Shown piece after piece: positions 6,958-15,734 of a stretch of DNA of 40,723 nucleotides (the stretch's first letter is position 1; every line of letters begins with the position of its first letter). A program made the position numbers and the translations under genes. This DNA is from an uncultured beta proteobacterium. GTDB lineage: Bacteria; Pseudomonadota; Gammaproteobacteria; Burkholderiales; Burkholderiaceae_C. The notes beneath the pieces are model-generated. The model made no database searches, was not told the DNA's origin, and saw nothing but the letters and a program-made list of their open reading frames with translations. Location: the NCBI GenBank assembly GCA_903844215.1, contig CAIMSP010000021.1:1-40723 (forward strand). Reading direction: 5' to 3'.

Positions 6958-9567
6958 ATGACAGCGATAGCCACAGGGCATGCAACACCCGCCGCTTGGC
7001 CCAGCGTGCAGCGCTGGCTTGAGCCCGATACCGGCTTGATCGCGCAACTACTGCAAACGATGCAAGGGCGCGGCGCGCATCCGGCGCGCACCCTGGTGCT
7101 GCTGCCCTTTGCCCAACTCATTCCCCTGGCGCGGCGCATGTGGGCCCAGGCCGTCCCGTCGGGGTTTGCCCCGCGCTTCGAGACCACGGCAAGCTGGGTG
7201 CGTGGCGTCGGCGGCGCAGCGCGCGAGCATGAAGACCTCACGCTGGACCGGGGCCGTGACCTGCTGACCGCGCACTCCTTGCTGGAGCGCGCCGGGCTGG
7301 GTCGGGCGCGCGAGCTGTTGAGCGCGCGCTTGCTGGAATCGGCCTATGCCTTGGCGGCGCGGGTGGCGTCCGTGCCACCCGCCGAGCGCGCCGCCTGGGG
7401 CGAGACGGCGCGCGCTGGCGTGCTCACAGGCCTGGAGGGGCCGGCGCTGGCGGTGGAGGCGGCGCTGTCGCGCCTGGCGCTGGAATGGGCGCTGGCGTCG
7501 TCGTATCCGAGTGACGTGCTGCTGGGCGAGGGCGCCGTGGCGGCCTTCGACTGCGTCGTCGTGCTGCAGGGTTTTCAGGCGGAGCCGCTGACGCAAACGC
7601 TGCAGGCGCTGCTGGGCCAGCGCTGCGCCTTGATCCTGCTGGACGGCGCCGACGCCCAAAGCGCGCCGCAGGGGTCGGTCGCTCTGCACGCGGCGCACGA
7701 CTCCGAGGACGAGGCCGAGCGCGCTGCGGCTTGCGTGCTGCGGCACATCGCGCTGGGCCGGGTGCCGGTGGCACTGGCCGCGACCGACCGGGTGCTGACC
7801 CGGCGCATTCGCGCCATGCTCGACCTGCAGGGCGTGGCGATCCGTGATGAGACCGGCTGGAAGCTGTCCACCACCCGGGCCGCCGCGCAGCTGATGGGCT
7901 GCCTGCGCGCCTGTCGCTGGGACGCGAGCTGCGACAGCGTGCTCGACTGGTTGAAGAACGCACCCGCCTTTGATGCGCCAAGCGTGGCCATGCTGGAACG
8001 ACGCTTGCGGCGCGCGGCCATTGCGCAGTGGCGCGCCGTGGCCGCCAACCCGGCCCTGACCGATGCGACCGCATCAACTGGCGAAGGCGATGCGGCGTCG
8101 CCCTTGAGTGCGCTGTTGCAGCAGCTGGCGCTGGAGCGCGAAGCGCTGACGCGCTCGCGGCCACTGGCGCGCTGGTTGCAGGACCTGGCGCAGTCGCTGG
8201 GGCGCACCGGGGTCTTTCTCTCGCTGAGCCAGGACGCTGCCGGTGTGCGCGTGATCGAGGCGCTGCGTCTGGGACCGCTGGCCCATGCCGAGTTCGACGC
8301 CTTGCCGCAGGCCGCGCGCCGCCTGAGCCTGGCTGAGTTCAGCGCCTGGGTCGATGCGGTGCTGGAAGCGGCCAGCTTTGCGCCACTGGCGCCGACCGAG
8401 GCGCAGCTGGTGATCCTGCCGCTGAGCCAGTTGCTGGTGCGGCCGTTTGCGGCGCTGGTCCTGCCCGGTTGCGACGAAGTGCGCATGAACCCTTCGCCCG
8501 AGCCGGCCGGCAACTGGACCCCGCCGCAGCGTGCCGCCCTGGGTTTGGATTCGCGCGCGCAATTGGCCCAGGCGACCCGCGCGGCCTGGCGCCACGCGCT
8601 CGCCACGCCCGATTGCGACGTGCTGTGGCGCCGCCAGGACGACAGCGGCGAGCCGCTGCTGGCCAGCACCCTGGTGCAAAGCCTGCAAATGCAGGCGCTG
8701 GCCCAGACCGGAGGCGATGGGCGCGTGCCGCGCACGCTGGCGACCCAGGCCACGGCCGCGCCGCTGCCCCGTGGCGCTGCCTTGCCGCTGCGACGCCTAT
8801 CGGCCAGCGCCTACCAGGATCTGCGACGCTGCCCCTACCGCTTCTTTGCGCTGCGCTTGCTGGGCCTGCAGGAGGCGGACGAACTCGAAACCGAGCTCGA
8901 TCAGCGTGACTTCGGCCTTTGGTTGCACGCCGTGCTCGAGCGCTTTCATGCGGACCTGAAGCGGCTCGGCGCGGCCGATGAGGCGCAGCGGCGCGCGCTG
9001 ATCGAACGGGCCGGCGCCGAGGTGAGTGCGGCCATGGGCATGGACGAAGCCGAGTTCCTGCCCTTTGCCGCCGCCTGGCCCGGCGTGCGCGACGGCTACC
9101 TGGTCTGGCTGGCCGGGCACGAGGCCAGCGGCGCGCGCTTCGAGGTCGGCGAGAGCGCGCATGAACAGCGCCTGGGCGAGCTCACGCTGTTTGGCAAGAT
9201 CGACCGCATCGACCACCTGGCCGACGGATCCATTCTGCTGATCGACTACAAGACCGAGAGTCCGACGCAGACCGCAGAGCGCGTGAAGGCGCCGCTGGAA
9301 GACACGCAACTGGCCTTTTACGCGGCCTTGCTGGCGCAGGACACGCTGCGCGCGGCCTACGTCAATGTGGGCGAGAAGAGCGGCAGCAAGAGCTATGAGC
9401 AAGAGCAGGTCGTGCCCGCGCGCGACGCCTTGATCGAAGGCCTGCTGCACGACCTGGAGCGCATTGCGCAAGGGGCGGTGCTGGCGGCGCTGGGGCAGGG
9501 ATCGGCCTGCGATTTTTGCGCCGCTCGCGGCCTGTGTCGCAAAGACTTTTGGGCGGGCACCGCATGA
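6958..9567 (+). CDS. AddB-like PD-(D/E)XK nuclease, DNA repair
   Basis: This 869-residue protein resembles the proteobacterial 'probable DNA repair protein' partner of a RecB/UvrD-type helicase. The N-terminal two thirds are a degenerate helicase fold with no GKT loop (RTLVLLPFAQLIPLARR at about 45-61), as expected for a non-hydrolysing AddB-type scaffold. The C-terminal nuclease shows IDRID (about 748-752) and LLIDYKTES with Asp763 and Lys765. Four cysteines are placed as in the AddB iron-sulfur staple: Cys625 in RRCPYRFF, then Cys851, Cys854 and Cys860 (CxxC-x5-C). I infer a [4Fe-4S] cluster. Its stop overlaps the start of the helicase-nuclease gene by four bases, so the two are probably translated together as a double-strand-break resection complex, processing DNA ends for RecA. 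Confidence 0.87.
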   Translation: MTAIATGHATPAAWPSVQRWLEPDTGLIAQLLQTMQGRGAHPARTLVLLPFAQLIPLARRMWAQAVPSGFAPRFETTASWVRGVGGAAREHEDLTLDRGRDLLTAHSLLERAGLGRARELLSARLLESAYALAARVASVPPAERAAWGETARAGVLTGLEGPALAVEAALSRLALEWALASSYPSDVLLGEGAVAAFDCVVVLQGFQAEPLTQTLQALLGQRCALILLDGADAQSAPQGSVALHAAHDSEDEAERAAACVLRHIALGRVPVALAATDRVLTRRIRAMLDLQGVAIRDETGWKLSTTRAAAQLMGCLRACRWDASCDSVLDWLKNAPAFDAPSVAMLERRLRRAAIAQWRAVAANPALTDATASTGEGDAASPLSALLQQLALEREALTRSRPLARWLQDLAQSLGRTGVFLSLSQDAAGVRVIEALRLGPLAHAEFDALPQAARRLSLAEFSAWVDAVLEAASFAPLAPTEAQLVILPLSQLLVRPFAALVLPGCDEVRMNPSPEPAGNWTPPQRAALGLDSRAQLAQATRAAWRHALATPDCDVLWRRQDDSGEPLLASTLVQSLQMQALAQTGGDGRVPRTLATQATAAPLPRGAALPLRRLSASAYQDLRRCPYRFFALRLLGLQEADELETELDQRDFGLWLHAVLERFHADLKRLGAADEAQRRALIERAGAEVSAAMGMDEAEFLPFAAAWPGVRDGYLVWLAGHEASGARFEVGESAHEQRLGELTLFGKIDRIDHLADGSILLIDYKTESPTQTAERVKAPLEDTQLAFYAALLAQDTLRAAYVNVGEKSGSKSYEQEQVVPARDALIEGLLHDLERIAQGAVLAALGQGSACDFCAARGLCRKDFWAGTA

Positions 9568-12500
9568 GCGCGCCGGCGTATCGAAGCAACGGCGTGGCGC
9601 TGAGCCGCGCGGATTTTTACGCCGTGGCCTGCGACCCGCGACGCAGCGTGGCGGTGGAAGCCTGCGCGGGCGCGGGCAAGACCTGGATGCTGGTGTCGCG
9701 CATCGTTCGTGCCCTGCTCGAGGGCGCGCAGCCGCAGGAGATCTTGGCCATCACCTTCACCAAGAAGGCCGCCGGCGAGATGCGCCAGCGCCTGCAGGAG
9801 TGGCTGGCCGAGTTTGTCCACGCCACACCGCAGCAACTCGCGGCCGAACTGGTCACTCGCGGCTTGAGCCCGCAGCGCGCCCAGGACGGCGCCGTGTTGC
9901 TGCAACAGCTGTACCCGGCTCTGCTGGCCTGCGACCGCTCGGTGCAGATCCGCACCTTTCACAGCTGGTTTGCCGCCTTGCTGCGCAGCGCGCCCATGGG
10001 CGTGATGCAGGCGCTGGGCCTGCCGCTGCAGCATGAACTGCTGGAGGACGACGCGCCCGCCGTGGCCCAGGTGTGGCGGCCTTTTTACGGCGCGCTGGTG
10101 GCCGACGCGCAGGCGCGCGCCGACTACGAAGCCGTGGTCGCGGTGCACGGGCGCTTCCAGGCGCAAAAGGCGCTGGCCTCGGCCTTGCAAAAGCGGGTCG
10201 AGTTTGTGCTGGCCGATGCCCGCGGCGTGGTGGACGCTTCGGTGCTGCGCTTTGGCGAGCAGTTCCCCGAATTCTCGGGGCTGGCCTTGCCCGAGGAGGC
10301 GCTGCTGCAAATCGGCGCCGGGCGCAGCCTGTTGCTGCAAGCCGCCAGAGCGCTGGGCGGCGCCAAGGCGGTGACGTTCTGCGCCAAGGGGGTGGACCTG
10401 GAGCGCGCATTGTCGGACGCCGATGCACCGGGCGTGCTGGCGGCCTTGCTCACGCAAAAGGGCGAAGCGCGCAAGTTTGGCGAGAAGATCCTCGGCATCG
10501 ACCTGATACGCCAGGCGCAGCAGCTGGCCTTGACCGTGACGCAGGCGCGTTCCCAGTTGGACGCCTGGCTCTACCAACAGCGCATGGCGCGGCTCACGCG
10601 CTTGCTGATCCAGAGCTATGGCGCCCTGAAGCGCGAACGCGGCTGGATCGACATGAACGACGTGGAGAGCGCGGCGCTGGTGCTGCTGGGCGACGCACAG
10701 TTGAGCGGCTGGATGCAGCAACGCCTGGACGCGCGCATCGGCCACCTGTTGATCGACGAGTTTCAGGACACGAATCCGCTGCAGTGGCAGGCCTTGCACG
10801 CCTGGCTCAGCAGCTACGCCGGCGCGGGTGGGGGTGGCAGCGCGCCCAGCGTCTTCATCGTGGGCGACCCCAAGCAAAGCATTTACCGCTTTCGCCGCGC
10901 CGAGCCGCAGGTGTTTCGCGCCGCCCAAGCCTTTGTGCTGGAGGGGCTGGGCGGCGACTTGCTGCAATGTGATCACACCCGGCGCAATGCCCCGGCGGTG
11001 ATCGCGCTGGTGAACGAGGTCATGGAGGCGGCCCAGGCGGCGCAGGAGTACGAGGGTTTTCGCGCGCACAGCACCGAGTCGGATGCCGCCGGGTCGGTCG
11101 ATTGTTTGCCTCAGGTGGCGCGCGACGCCAGGCTGCGCGATGCGCAGGCTGCCACCGGCGCAACGCATTGGCGCGACAGCCTGAGCACGCCCCGCGAACT
11201 TGCCGAGGAGACGCTCAAGACGCTGGAATGCCGCCAGGCTGCGGCCTGGCTGGCGCAGCAACTGCAGCAGGGCCTGGAGCCCAAGGACATCCTGGTGCTG
11301 GCACGCAAGCGCGATCGCCTGAGCGTGATGCAGGAGGAACTGCGCGCGCTTCAGATCCCGGCGCAACAGCCGGAAAAGTCCGACCTGGGCGAAGCCCCCG
11401 CCGTGCAGGACATCGTGGCACTGCTGGACGCGCTGGTGTCGCCAGCCCACGACTTGTCGCTGGCGCAGGCGCTGAAGTCGCCGCTGTTTGGCCTGGATGA
11501 CGACGCCCTGGTGGCGCTGGCACTGCTGCAACAGAACGACGCCGGTCTGGCCCCACGACGCTGCTGGTTCGAGCTGCTGCAACTGGCGCCTGCGCTGCCC
11601 CCGGCGCTGTCAGGCATCGGCGCGACCCTGCTGCGCTGGCAGGGCTGGCTTGCGGCCCTGCCACCGCACGACGCACTGGCTTCGATCTACCACGACGGCG
11701 ACGTGCTGGCGCGCTTTGCCGCCGCCACACCGGAGGCGCTGCGCGCGACGGTGTTGGCGCAACTGCGCGCGCTGTTGGCGGCGTCGCTGCAACTCGACGC
11801 CTCGCGCTACGCCACACCCTACGCGCTGGTGCGCATGCTCAAGGCCGGCGGCATCCGAGCCCCGGTCACCGCCGAGGCGAATGCCGTGCGCCTGCTCACC
11901 ATCCACGGCGCCAAGGGCCTGGAGGCGTCGCTGGTGCTGCTGCTCGACGCGGACGCGCCGCCGCCGAACGCGCAGAGCATGGGCGTGCTGATCGATTGGC
12001 CGGGGCAAGCAGCGGCGCCCGAACGATTGGTGTTTCTCGCCAGCGAGGGCGCGCCGCCGCTGTGCGCCCGCGACGCGCTGCTGGCCGAGCAGGTCGCGCG
12101 CCAGCGTGAGGAAGTGAATGCGCTGTACGTGGCCATGACGCGCGCCAAGCGGCGCCTGGTGCTGTCGTCGGTGCAGCCGCACCGCGAGGCGCCGCGCAGT
12201 TGGTGGCAACGACTGGCGCCGCTGTGTGCCTCGCTGGAGCCGGCGTTGGCGGGCGCAGGGCCGCCGATGGCGGCGCCCGATAGCGCGTCATTTAGCTTGC
12301 CCGTGCTGCCCGAATTGCCGCTGGCGCTGCAGGGCGCAGCGGCCATTCGGCTGGAAGCCGAAGCGCCGGCCTTGGCCGATTCCGCCGAGTCGGTGCTGGG
12401 GCAGGCCATGCACCGCTTGCTCGAATGGGCGCCACTGGGCGCCGTCGCCATCGGTGGCGCGCAGACGCAGGCGGTCGCGGCCGAGTTTGCTTTGGATGCC

Positions 12501-12842
12501 GAACAGGCAGCCCAAGCCGCCGCTATGGCGCGCTCCATCCTCACCGGTGACGCGGCCTGGGCCTGGAACGGCGAGCTCATCCAATGGCAGGGCAACGAAG
12601 TCGCCCTGACCTGGCAAGGCCACAGCCTGCGCCTGGACCGCCTGGTGCAGCGGCGCGACAGCGGCGAGTGGTGGGTGCTGGATTACAAGTCGAGCGCCCA
12701 TGCGCAGGCCGATGCCGCCCTGGTGGCGCAGCTGCGCAGCTACCGCGAGGCGGTGCAGGCCGCCTATCCCGGCGCGACGGTGCGGGCGGCGTTCCTCAGC
12801 GCCAGCGGACGCTTGTTTGAAATCGATTCGCAGGCAGGGTAG
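9564..12842 (+). CDS. UvrD/RecB-type helicase-nuclease, AddA-like
   Basis: This 1092-residue superfamily 1A helicase has a C-terminal RecB-family nuclease. Motif I (Walker A) is ACAGAGKT (residues 33-40), motif Ia TFTKKAAGEM (about 72-81), motif II LLIDEFQDTN (about 395-404), motif III VGDPKQSIYRFRRAEP (about 433-448), and motifs V/VI are seen as LLTIHGAKGLEASLVLL and NALYVAMTRAKRRLVL. The nuclease end has GQAMHRLLEW (His near 950) and VLDYKSS with Asp1040 and Lys1042. It would unwind and cut DNA ends with the upstream AddB-like protein; the ATGA overlap (9564-9567) fixes the start and suggests coupling. No RecD or RecC homologue is in the window. This arrangement (degenerate nuclease-scaffold plus motor) is the AddAB plan rather than RecBCD. 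Confidence 0.92.
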   Translation: MSAPAYRSNGVALSRADFYAVACDPRRSVAVEACAGAGKTWMLVSRIVRALLEGAQPQEILAITFTKKAAGEMRQRLQEWLAEFVHATPQQLAAELVTRGLSPQRAQDGAVLLQQLYPALLACDRSVQIRTFHSWFAALLRSAPMGVMQALGLPLQHELLEDDAPAVAQVWRPFYGALVADAQARADYEAVVAVHGRFQAQKALASALQKRVEFVLADARGVVDASVLRFGEQFPEFSGLALPEEALLQIGAGRSLLLQAARALGGAKAVTFCAKGVDLERALSDADAPGVLAALLTQKGEARKFGEKILGIDLIRQAQQLALTVTQARSQLDAWLYQQRMARLTRLLIQSYGALKRERGWIDMNDVESAALVLLGDAQLSGWMQQRLDARIGHLLIDEFQDTNPLQWQALHAWLSSYAGAGGGGSAPSVFIVGDPKQSIYRFRRAEPQVFRAAQAFVLEGLGGDLLQCDHTRRNAPAVIALVNEVMEAAQAAQEYEGFRAHSTESDAAGSVDCLPQVARDARLRDAQAATGATHWRDSLSTPRELAEETLKTLECRQAAAWLAQQLQQGLEPKDILVLARKRDRLSVMQEELRALQIPAQQPEKSDLGEAPAVQDIVALLDALVSPAHDLSLAQALKSPLFGLDDDALVALALLQQNDAGLAPRRCWFELLQLAPALPPALSGIGATLLRWQGWLAALPPHDALASIYHDGDVLARFAAATPEALRATVLAQLRALLAASLQLDASRYATPYALVRMLKAGGIRAPVTAEANAVRLLTIHGAKGLEASLVLLLDADAPPPNAQSMGVLIDWPGQAAAPERLVFLASEGAPPLCARDALLAEQVARQREEVNALYVAMTRAKRRLVLSSVQPHREAPRSWWQRLAPLCASLEPALAGAGPPMAAPDSASFSLPVLPELPLALQGAAAIRLEAEAPALADSAESVLGQAMHRLLEWAPLGAVAIGGAQTQAVAAEFALDAEQAAQAAAMARSILTGDAAWAWNGELIQWQGNEVALTWQGHSLRLDRLVQRRDSGEWWVLDYKSSAHAQADAALVAQLRSYREAVQAAYPGATVRAAFLSASGRLFEIDSQAG

Positions 12843-12848
12843 TGGCGC

Positions 12849-12865
12849 TGGGGGACAATCCCCCA
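12849..12865 (+). other. Perfect short hairpin between the helicase and flavoprotein genes
   Basis: TGGGGGA (12849-12855) and TCCCCCA (12859-12865) form a 7-bp stem with a 3-base loop, six bases after the helicase stop. No T-tract follows, so it is not a standard terminator. It may dampen read-through or protect the 3' end of the upstream message. Confidence 0.4.
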
Positions 12866-12894
12866 CTACGGCTTCGGCCACACATCAGGAAAAC

Positions 12895-14139
12895 ATGAAA
12901 ACAGCAGTGGTGATTGGTGGCGGTCCGGCCGGGTTGATGGCGGCCGAAGTGCTGGCGGTTGCGGGCGTGGCCGTGCAGGTGTTTGACGCCATGCCTTCGG
13001 TCGGCCGCAAGTTCTTGCTGGCCGGCAAAGGCGGCCTCAATCTGACCCATTCCGAAGGCGCCGACGCCTTTGCTGGGCGCTTCGGGGCCCGGCGCGGGCA
13101 GATCGAGGCCTTGTTGCAGGGCTTTGGCAGCGAGGCCTTGCGCGCCTGGGCCAAGGATCTGGGGGTGGAGACCTTCGTCGGTTCGTCGGGCCGCGTCTTC
13201 CCCAAGGACCTGAAGGCCGCGCCGCTGCTGCGCGCCTGGCTGCACCGGCTGCGCGCCAGCGGCGTGCAGTTTCACATGCGCCATCGCTGGACCGGTTGGG
13301 ACGCGCAGAACAACTTGAGCTTCGAGACGGCCCAGGGTCCGCGCAGCGTGGCGGCGCAGGCGGTGGTGCTGGCGCTGGGGGGCGGCAGCTGGCCGCGCCT
13401 GGGTTCCGACGGCGCCTGGGCACCGCTGCTGCGCTCGCGCGGCGTGGCCGTGGCCCCGCTGCTGCCAGCGAACTGTGGCTTTGACGTCGGCACCGAGCAG
13501 CGCAAGGGCTGGACCGAGCTGTTTTCAAGCCGTTATGCCGGCCAGCCTTTCAAGTCGGTGGCCATTTCCTTCACCGATTCCGCCGGGGCCAGCTTCTCGC
13601 GGCGCGGTGAGTTTGTCGCCACGGCCAGCGGCGTGGAGGGCAGTCTGGTGTATGCCGCCTCGGCGCTGTTGCGCGACGAAATCGCGCGCGCGGGGAGCGC
13701 TACCTTCACGCTTGACCTGCTGCCCGACATGTCGGCGCAGAAGGTGCAGGCCGAGGTCGCTCACGCCCGCGGCTCGCGCTCCTTGGCCAGCCACCTGAAG
13801 AGCCGACTGGGGCTCGAAGGCATCAAGGCCGCCATCCTGTACGAAGTCTTGAGCAAGGAGCAGATGCATGATCTGCCCACACTGGCCGCCACCATCAAGT
13901 CCTTGCCGATACGCCTGGTGGCGCCGCGCCCGCTGGAGGAGGCCATCAGCAGCGCCGGCGGCGTGCTGTTCGAAGTGCTGGATCGCCAGCTCATGCTGGA
14001 GCAGCTTGCCGGTGTGTTTTGCGCCGGCGAGATGCTTGACTGGGAAGCTCCCACCGGCGGCTATTTGCTGACCGCGTCCATGGCGAGCGGCTTTGCCGCA
14101 GGCCAGGGCGTGAAGAAATATCTTGCTTCGCTCAGTTGA
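12895..14139 (+). CDS. YhiN/HI0933-like FAD-dependent oxidoreductase
   Basis: This 414-residue flavoprotein has an N-terminal dinucleotide-binding fold: VVIGGGPAGLMAAE (residues 5-18, GxGxxG) and the acidic residue of strand 2 in VFDAMP. The following GRKFLLAGKGGLNLTHSE segment is a signature of the HI0933/YhiN family, and the C-terminal EMLDWEAPTGGYLLTASMAS closes the FAD site. The family's substrate is not established, so no specific reaction is claimed. It fits the 'TIGR03862-type' subgroup I recall from proteobacteria. The ATG at 12895 has AGGA six bases upstream; the open frame further upstream merely overlaps the helicase gene. Co-transcription with the repair genes is possible given the 52-base gap. 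The end overlaps the convergent small gene by eight bases. Confidence 0.87.
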   Translation: MKTAVVIGGGPAGLMAAEVLAVAGVAVQVFDAMPSVGRKFLLAGKGGLNLTHSEGADAFAGRFGARRGQIEALLQGFGSEALRAWAKDLGVETFVGSSGRVFPKDLKAAPLLRAWLHRLRASGVQFHMRHRWTGWDAQNNLSFETAQGPRSVAAQAVVLALGGGSWPRLGSDGAWAPLLRSRGVAVAPLLPANCGFDVGTEQRKGWTELFSSRYAGQPFKSVAISFTDSAGASFSRRGEFVATASGVEGSLVYAASALLRDEIARAGSATFTLDLLPDMSAQKVQAEVAHARGSRSLASHLKSRLGLEGIKAAILYEVLSKEQMHDLPTLAATIKSLPIRLVAPRPLEEAISSAGGVLFEVLDRQLMLEQLAGVFCAGEMLDWEAPTGGYLLTASMASGFAAGQGVKKYLASLS

Positions 14140-14407
14140 GCAGCGGCTCGCATTCCATGCCGAGCACGGCGTCGATGAGCGCGTCGGTGGCGGCGTCTTC
14201 CAAGCTGTTTCCCGGGGCGGCGTCGATGGCGGCATCAAAGTCTTCCAGCACGCGGCTCACCCGATGGGCAATCAGCGGCGCGTCCAGCGGGCAGTATTTG
14301 CGCTGACGCAGCGCGCGCAGTTGGGCCGAGCGCTCCATGGCGTTGATCACCAACGACGGGTCCGACATCAGGGCAAAGGGGTTCAGGGCAATGGCAGCGG
14401 GGATCAT
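14132..14407 (-). CDS. Small conserved-looking hypothetical protein (91 aa)
   Basis: I do not recognise a domain. The 91-residue product begins MIPAAIALNPFALMSDPS, continues with SAQLRALRQRKYCPLD, and ends in an acidic, helix-rich region (LEDFDAAIDAAPGNSLEDAA, about 54-73). It is soluble, without signal peptide or membrane segment. A good ribosome binding site (AGGAG, nine bases before the ATG at 14407) and clean codon usage support a real gene. The frame remains open upstream to 14659 but without similarity, so the shorter start is used. It is convergent with the flavoprotein gene and overlaps its last eight bases. No function is proposed. Confidence 0.7.
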   Translation of the reverse strand: MIPAAIALNPFALMSDPSLVINAMERSAQLRALRQRKYCPLDAPLIAHRVSRVLEDFDAAIDAAPGNSLEDAATDALIDAVLGMECEPLLN

Positions 14408-14615
14408 GTGGGGTTCTCCTGGTGTCCGGGACGACAAGGTCGCAAGGAATCGAACACAGGGCAACTGTAAAACGGCCGCAGCAGGGAATGAAGTCAGGGT
14501 GCGCCGCCGGCGCCTGTAGGAAAAAGTCTGTCGAACACCGTGGCGTTGGCGCCTGCAGCCGTACCGCAATTTCTCGCTCGTCGGCTGCGCCCGGGGCTCC
14601 GACGGCACCCAGGAC

Positions 14616-15401
14616 TCAGCGCTTGCGCTGGGCGGCGTAGTCGGCGCAGGCCTGGCCAAAGGCCTGGTACATGCGGATGGAAAAGGGGTTCTGCGCTGCC
14701 CGCCATTCAGGGTGCCACTGCACGCCCAGCGTGAACTGCGGCCGATCCGGCAGATGCACGGCTTCGATCAGACCGTCGTGCGCATGGGCCAGTGGCACCA
14801 GCCCCTTGCCCAGCGTCTTGATTCCCTGTCCATGCAGTGAATTCACCGCGAACTCGGTCTGCCCCATCAGGCGGGCAAACCAGGTGTCGGGCGCGAGGCG
14901 CACGCCGTGGCTGTCGGCGTACTGCTGCGCCACCTCGGCCTGGCCGTCTTCGCGGTGGTCGTCCAAGCCGGGTATGGCATAGACCTGCTGATGCAACTCG
15001 CCGCCCAGCGCCACATTGAGCTCCTGCATGCCGCGGCATACGCCCAAGAGCGGAAGTCCGCGCTCTAACGCGGCGTGAATCAGCGGCAGGTCGAAGCTGT
15101 CGCGCCCGGGATCCAGTGCTTTGTGCGGTGTCAGATTCTGCTGGCCGTAGCGCAAGGGGTCGATGTTGGTGCCGGCGCCCGTGAGGTAGACGCCGTCGGC
15201 CAGGTCCAGGTATTGCTCTAGATCTTGGGCGCCAAAACAGGTGGGTGCCAGCAGCGGCAGGCAAGCCGAGAACTCGACCAGTGGCTTGAGGTATTTGTGC
15301 GTCATGACCTGGTAGTCATGACCCTTGCGTTCTTGCGCGCCCATGGACATCAGCACCACGGGCTTTCGAGTCAGGCTTGCGCCTGCATTGCTGTTCAACA
15401 T
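14616..15401 (-). CDS. Gamma-glutamyl-gamma-aminobutyrate hydrolase-like (peptidase C26)
   Basis: This 261-residue class I glutamine-amidotransferase-like hydrolase resembles PuuD. The nucleophile is Cys122 in PLLGVCRGMQELNV, and the His/Glu partners are His230 and Glu232 in GVQWHPEW. SLHGQG (about 188-193) is also typical of the family. PuuD-type enzymes cleave the gamma-glutamyl bond of gamma-Glu-GABA in putrescine breakdown; other members act on folate polyglutamates or related gamma-glutamyl compounds. No other putrescine genes are in the window, so the substrate is uncertain. The ATG at 15401 has AAGGTG upstream (CCAAGGTGACTCC); a longer open frame to 15491 has no similarity. It lies downstream of ffs on the same strand, with a hairpin (15489-15518) between them. 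Confidence 0.88.
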   Translation of the reverse strand: MLNSNAGASLTRKPVVLMSMGAQERKGHDYQVMTHKYLKPLVEFSACLPLLAPTCFGAQDLEQYLDLADGVYLTGAGTNIDPLRYGQQNLTPHKALDPGRDSFDLPLIHAALERGLPLLGVCRGMQELNVALGGELHQQVYAIPGLDDHREDGQAEVAQQYADSHGVRLAPDTWFARLMGQTEFAVNSLHGQGIKTLGKGLVPLAHAHDGLIEAVHLPDRPQFTLGVQWHPEWRAAQNPFSIRMYQAFGQACADYAAQRKR

Positions 15402-15488
15402 GGAGTCACCTTGGCGGCGGTGCACCGCCACCCAGTATCTCTGAAAAGAATGTCGGCGCTGGGGCCACTTGCCTGGATCTGGCGGGTC

Positions 15489-15518
15489 CACAGCAGGGCC
15501 GCTGAGGGCGCTGCTGTG
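15489..15518 (-). terminator. Hairpin downstream of ffs
   Basis: CACAGCAG (15489-15496) pairs perfectly with CTGCTGTG (15511-15518); inside, GCC/GGC pair across a C-C mismatch. It lies 13 bases beyond the predicted 3' end of the 4.5S RNA. There is no T-tract, so it may be a processing or pausing structure rather than a classic terminator. Confidence 0.45.
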
Positions 15519-15531
15519 CTGGATGTAAGTT

Positions 15532-15625
15532 GACGAGCCTTGACCCCGGCACTGGCTTCGCAGTTAGGGCTGCTTGGTTCCCCATCTGACCCGGTTGGCC
15601 GCTCTACCATGCGGGAAGGCCCGTC
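15532..15625 (-). ncRNA. ffs: 4.5S signal recognition particle RNA
   Basis: On the minus strand, this roughly 94-base segment carries the conserved SRP domain IV core: GGGTCAGATGGGG and AACCAAGCAGCC, followed by CTAACTGCGAAG. The 5' end GACGGGCCTT (15625-15616) pairs with the 3' end AAGGCTCGTC (15541-15532) as a 10-bp closing stem with one G-U pair, as in other short bacterial SRP RNAs. With Ffh it targets nascent membrane proteins to FtsY and the Sec translocon. A promoter with a TACAAT -10 lies directly upstream. Exact ends are inferred from the stem. A covariance-model search would settle the boundaries. Confidence 0.9.
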
Positions 15626-15632
15626 GGGGTCG

Positions 15633-15662
15633 ATTGTAGGCGACGCGGCGCTGCTTTGTCGC
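15633..15662 (-). promoter_or_regulatory. Promoter of ffs
   Basis: On the minus strand, a GCGACA -35 (15662-15657; 4 of 6 matches) and a TACAAT -10 (15638-15633; 5 of 6) are separated by 18 bases. The predicted start, G15625, is eight bases downstream and coincides with the first base of the RNA's closing stem. Confidence 0.65.
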
Positions 15663-15672
15663 GCGCCCTAAC

Positions 15673-15725
15673 TTTCATGCCTGGTGCGCAAGGTGCCCCA
15701 GCACCATGAAAGTTCGTTCTTCCAC
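15673..15725. repeat. Tandem hairpin repeat, unit A
   Basis: This 53-base unit repeats at 15735-15785. The two differ by one substitution and a short change near the 3' arm of the hairpin. TTTCATG pairs with CATGAAA and GGTGC with GCACC, so unit A folds less perfectly than unit B. Both units end with the same GTTCGTTCTTCCAC tail. Confidence 0.8.
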
Positions 15726-15734
15726 GCTATTTCA

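Noticed and set aside
9393..11582. Minus-strand open frame of 729 codons opposite the nuclease/helicase genes
   Set aside because: It is a shadow of high-GC coding DNA: Gln/Arg/Leu-rich, with no motifs, and it lies opposite strong helicase motifs on the plus strand.
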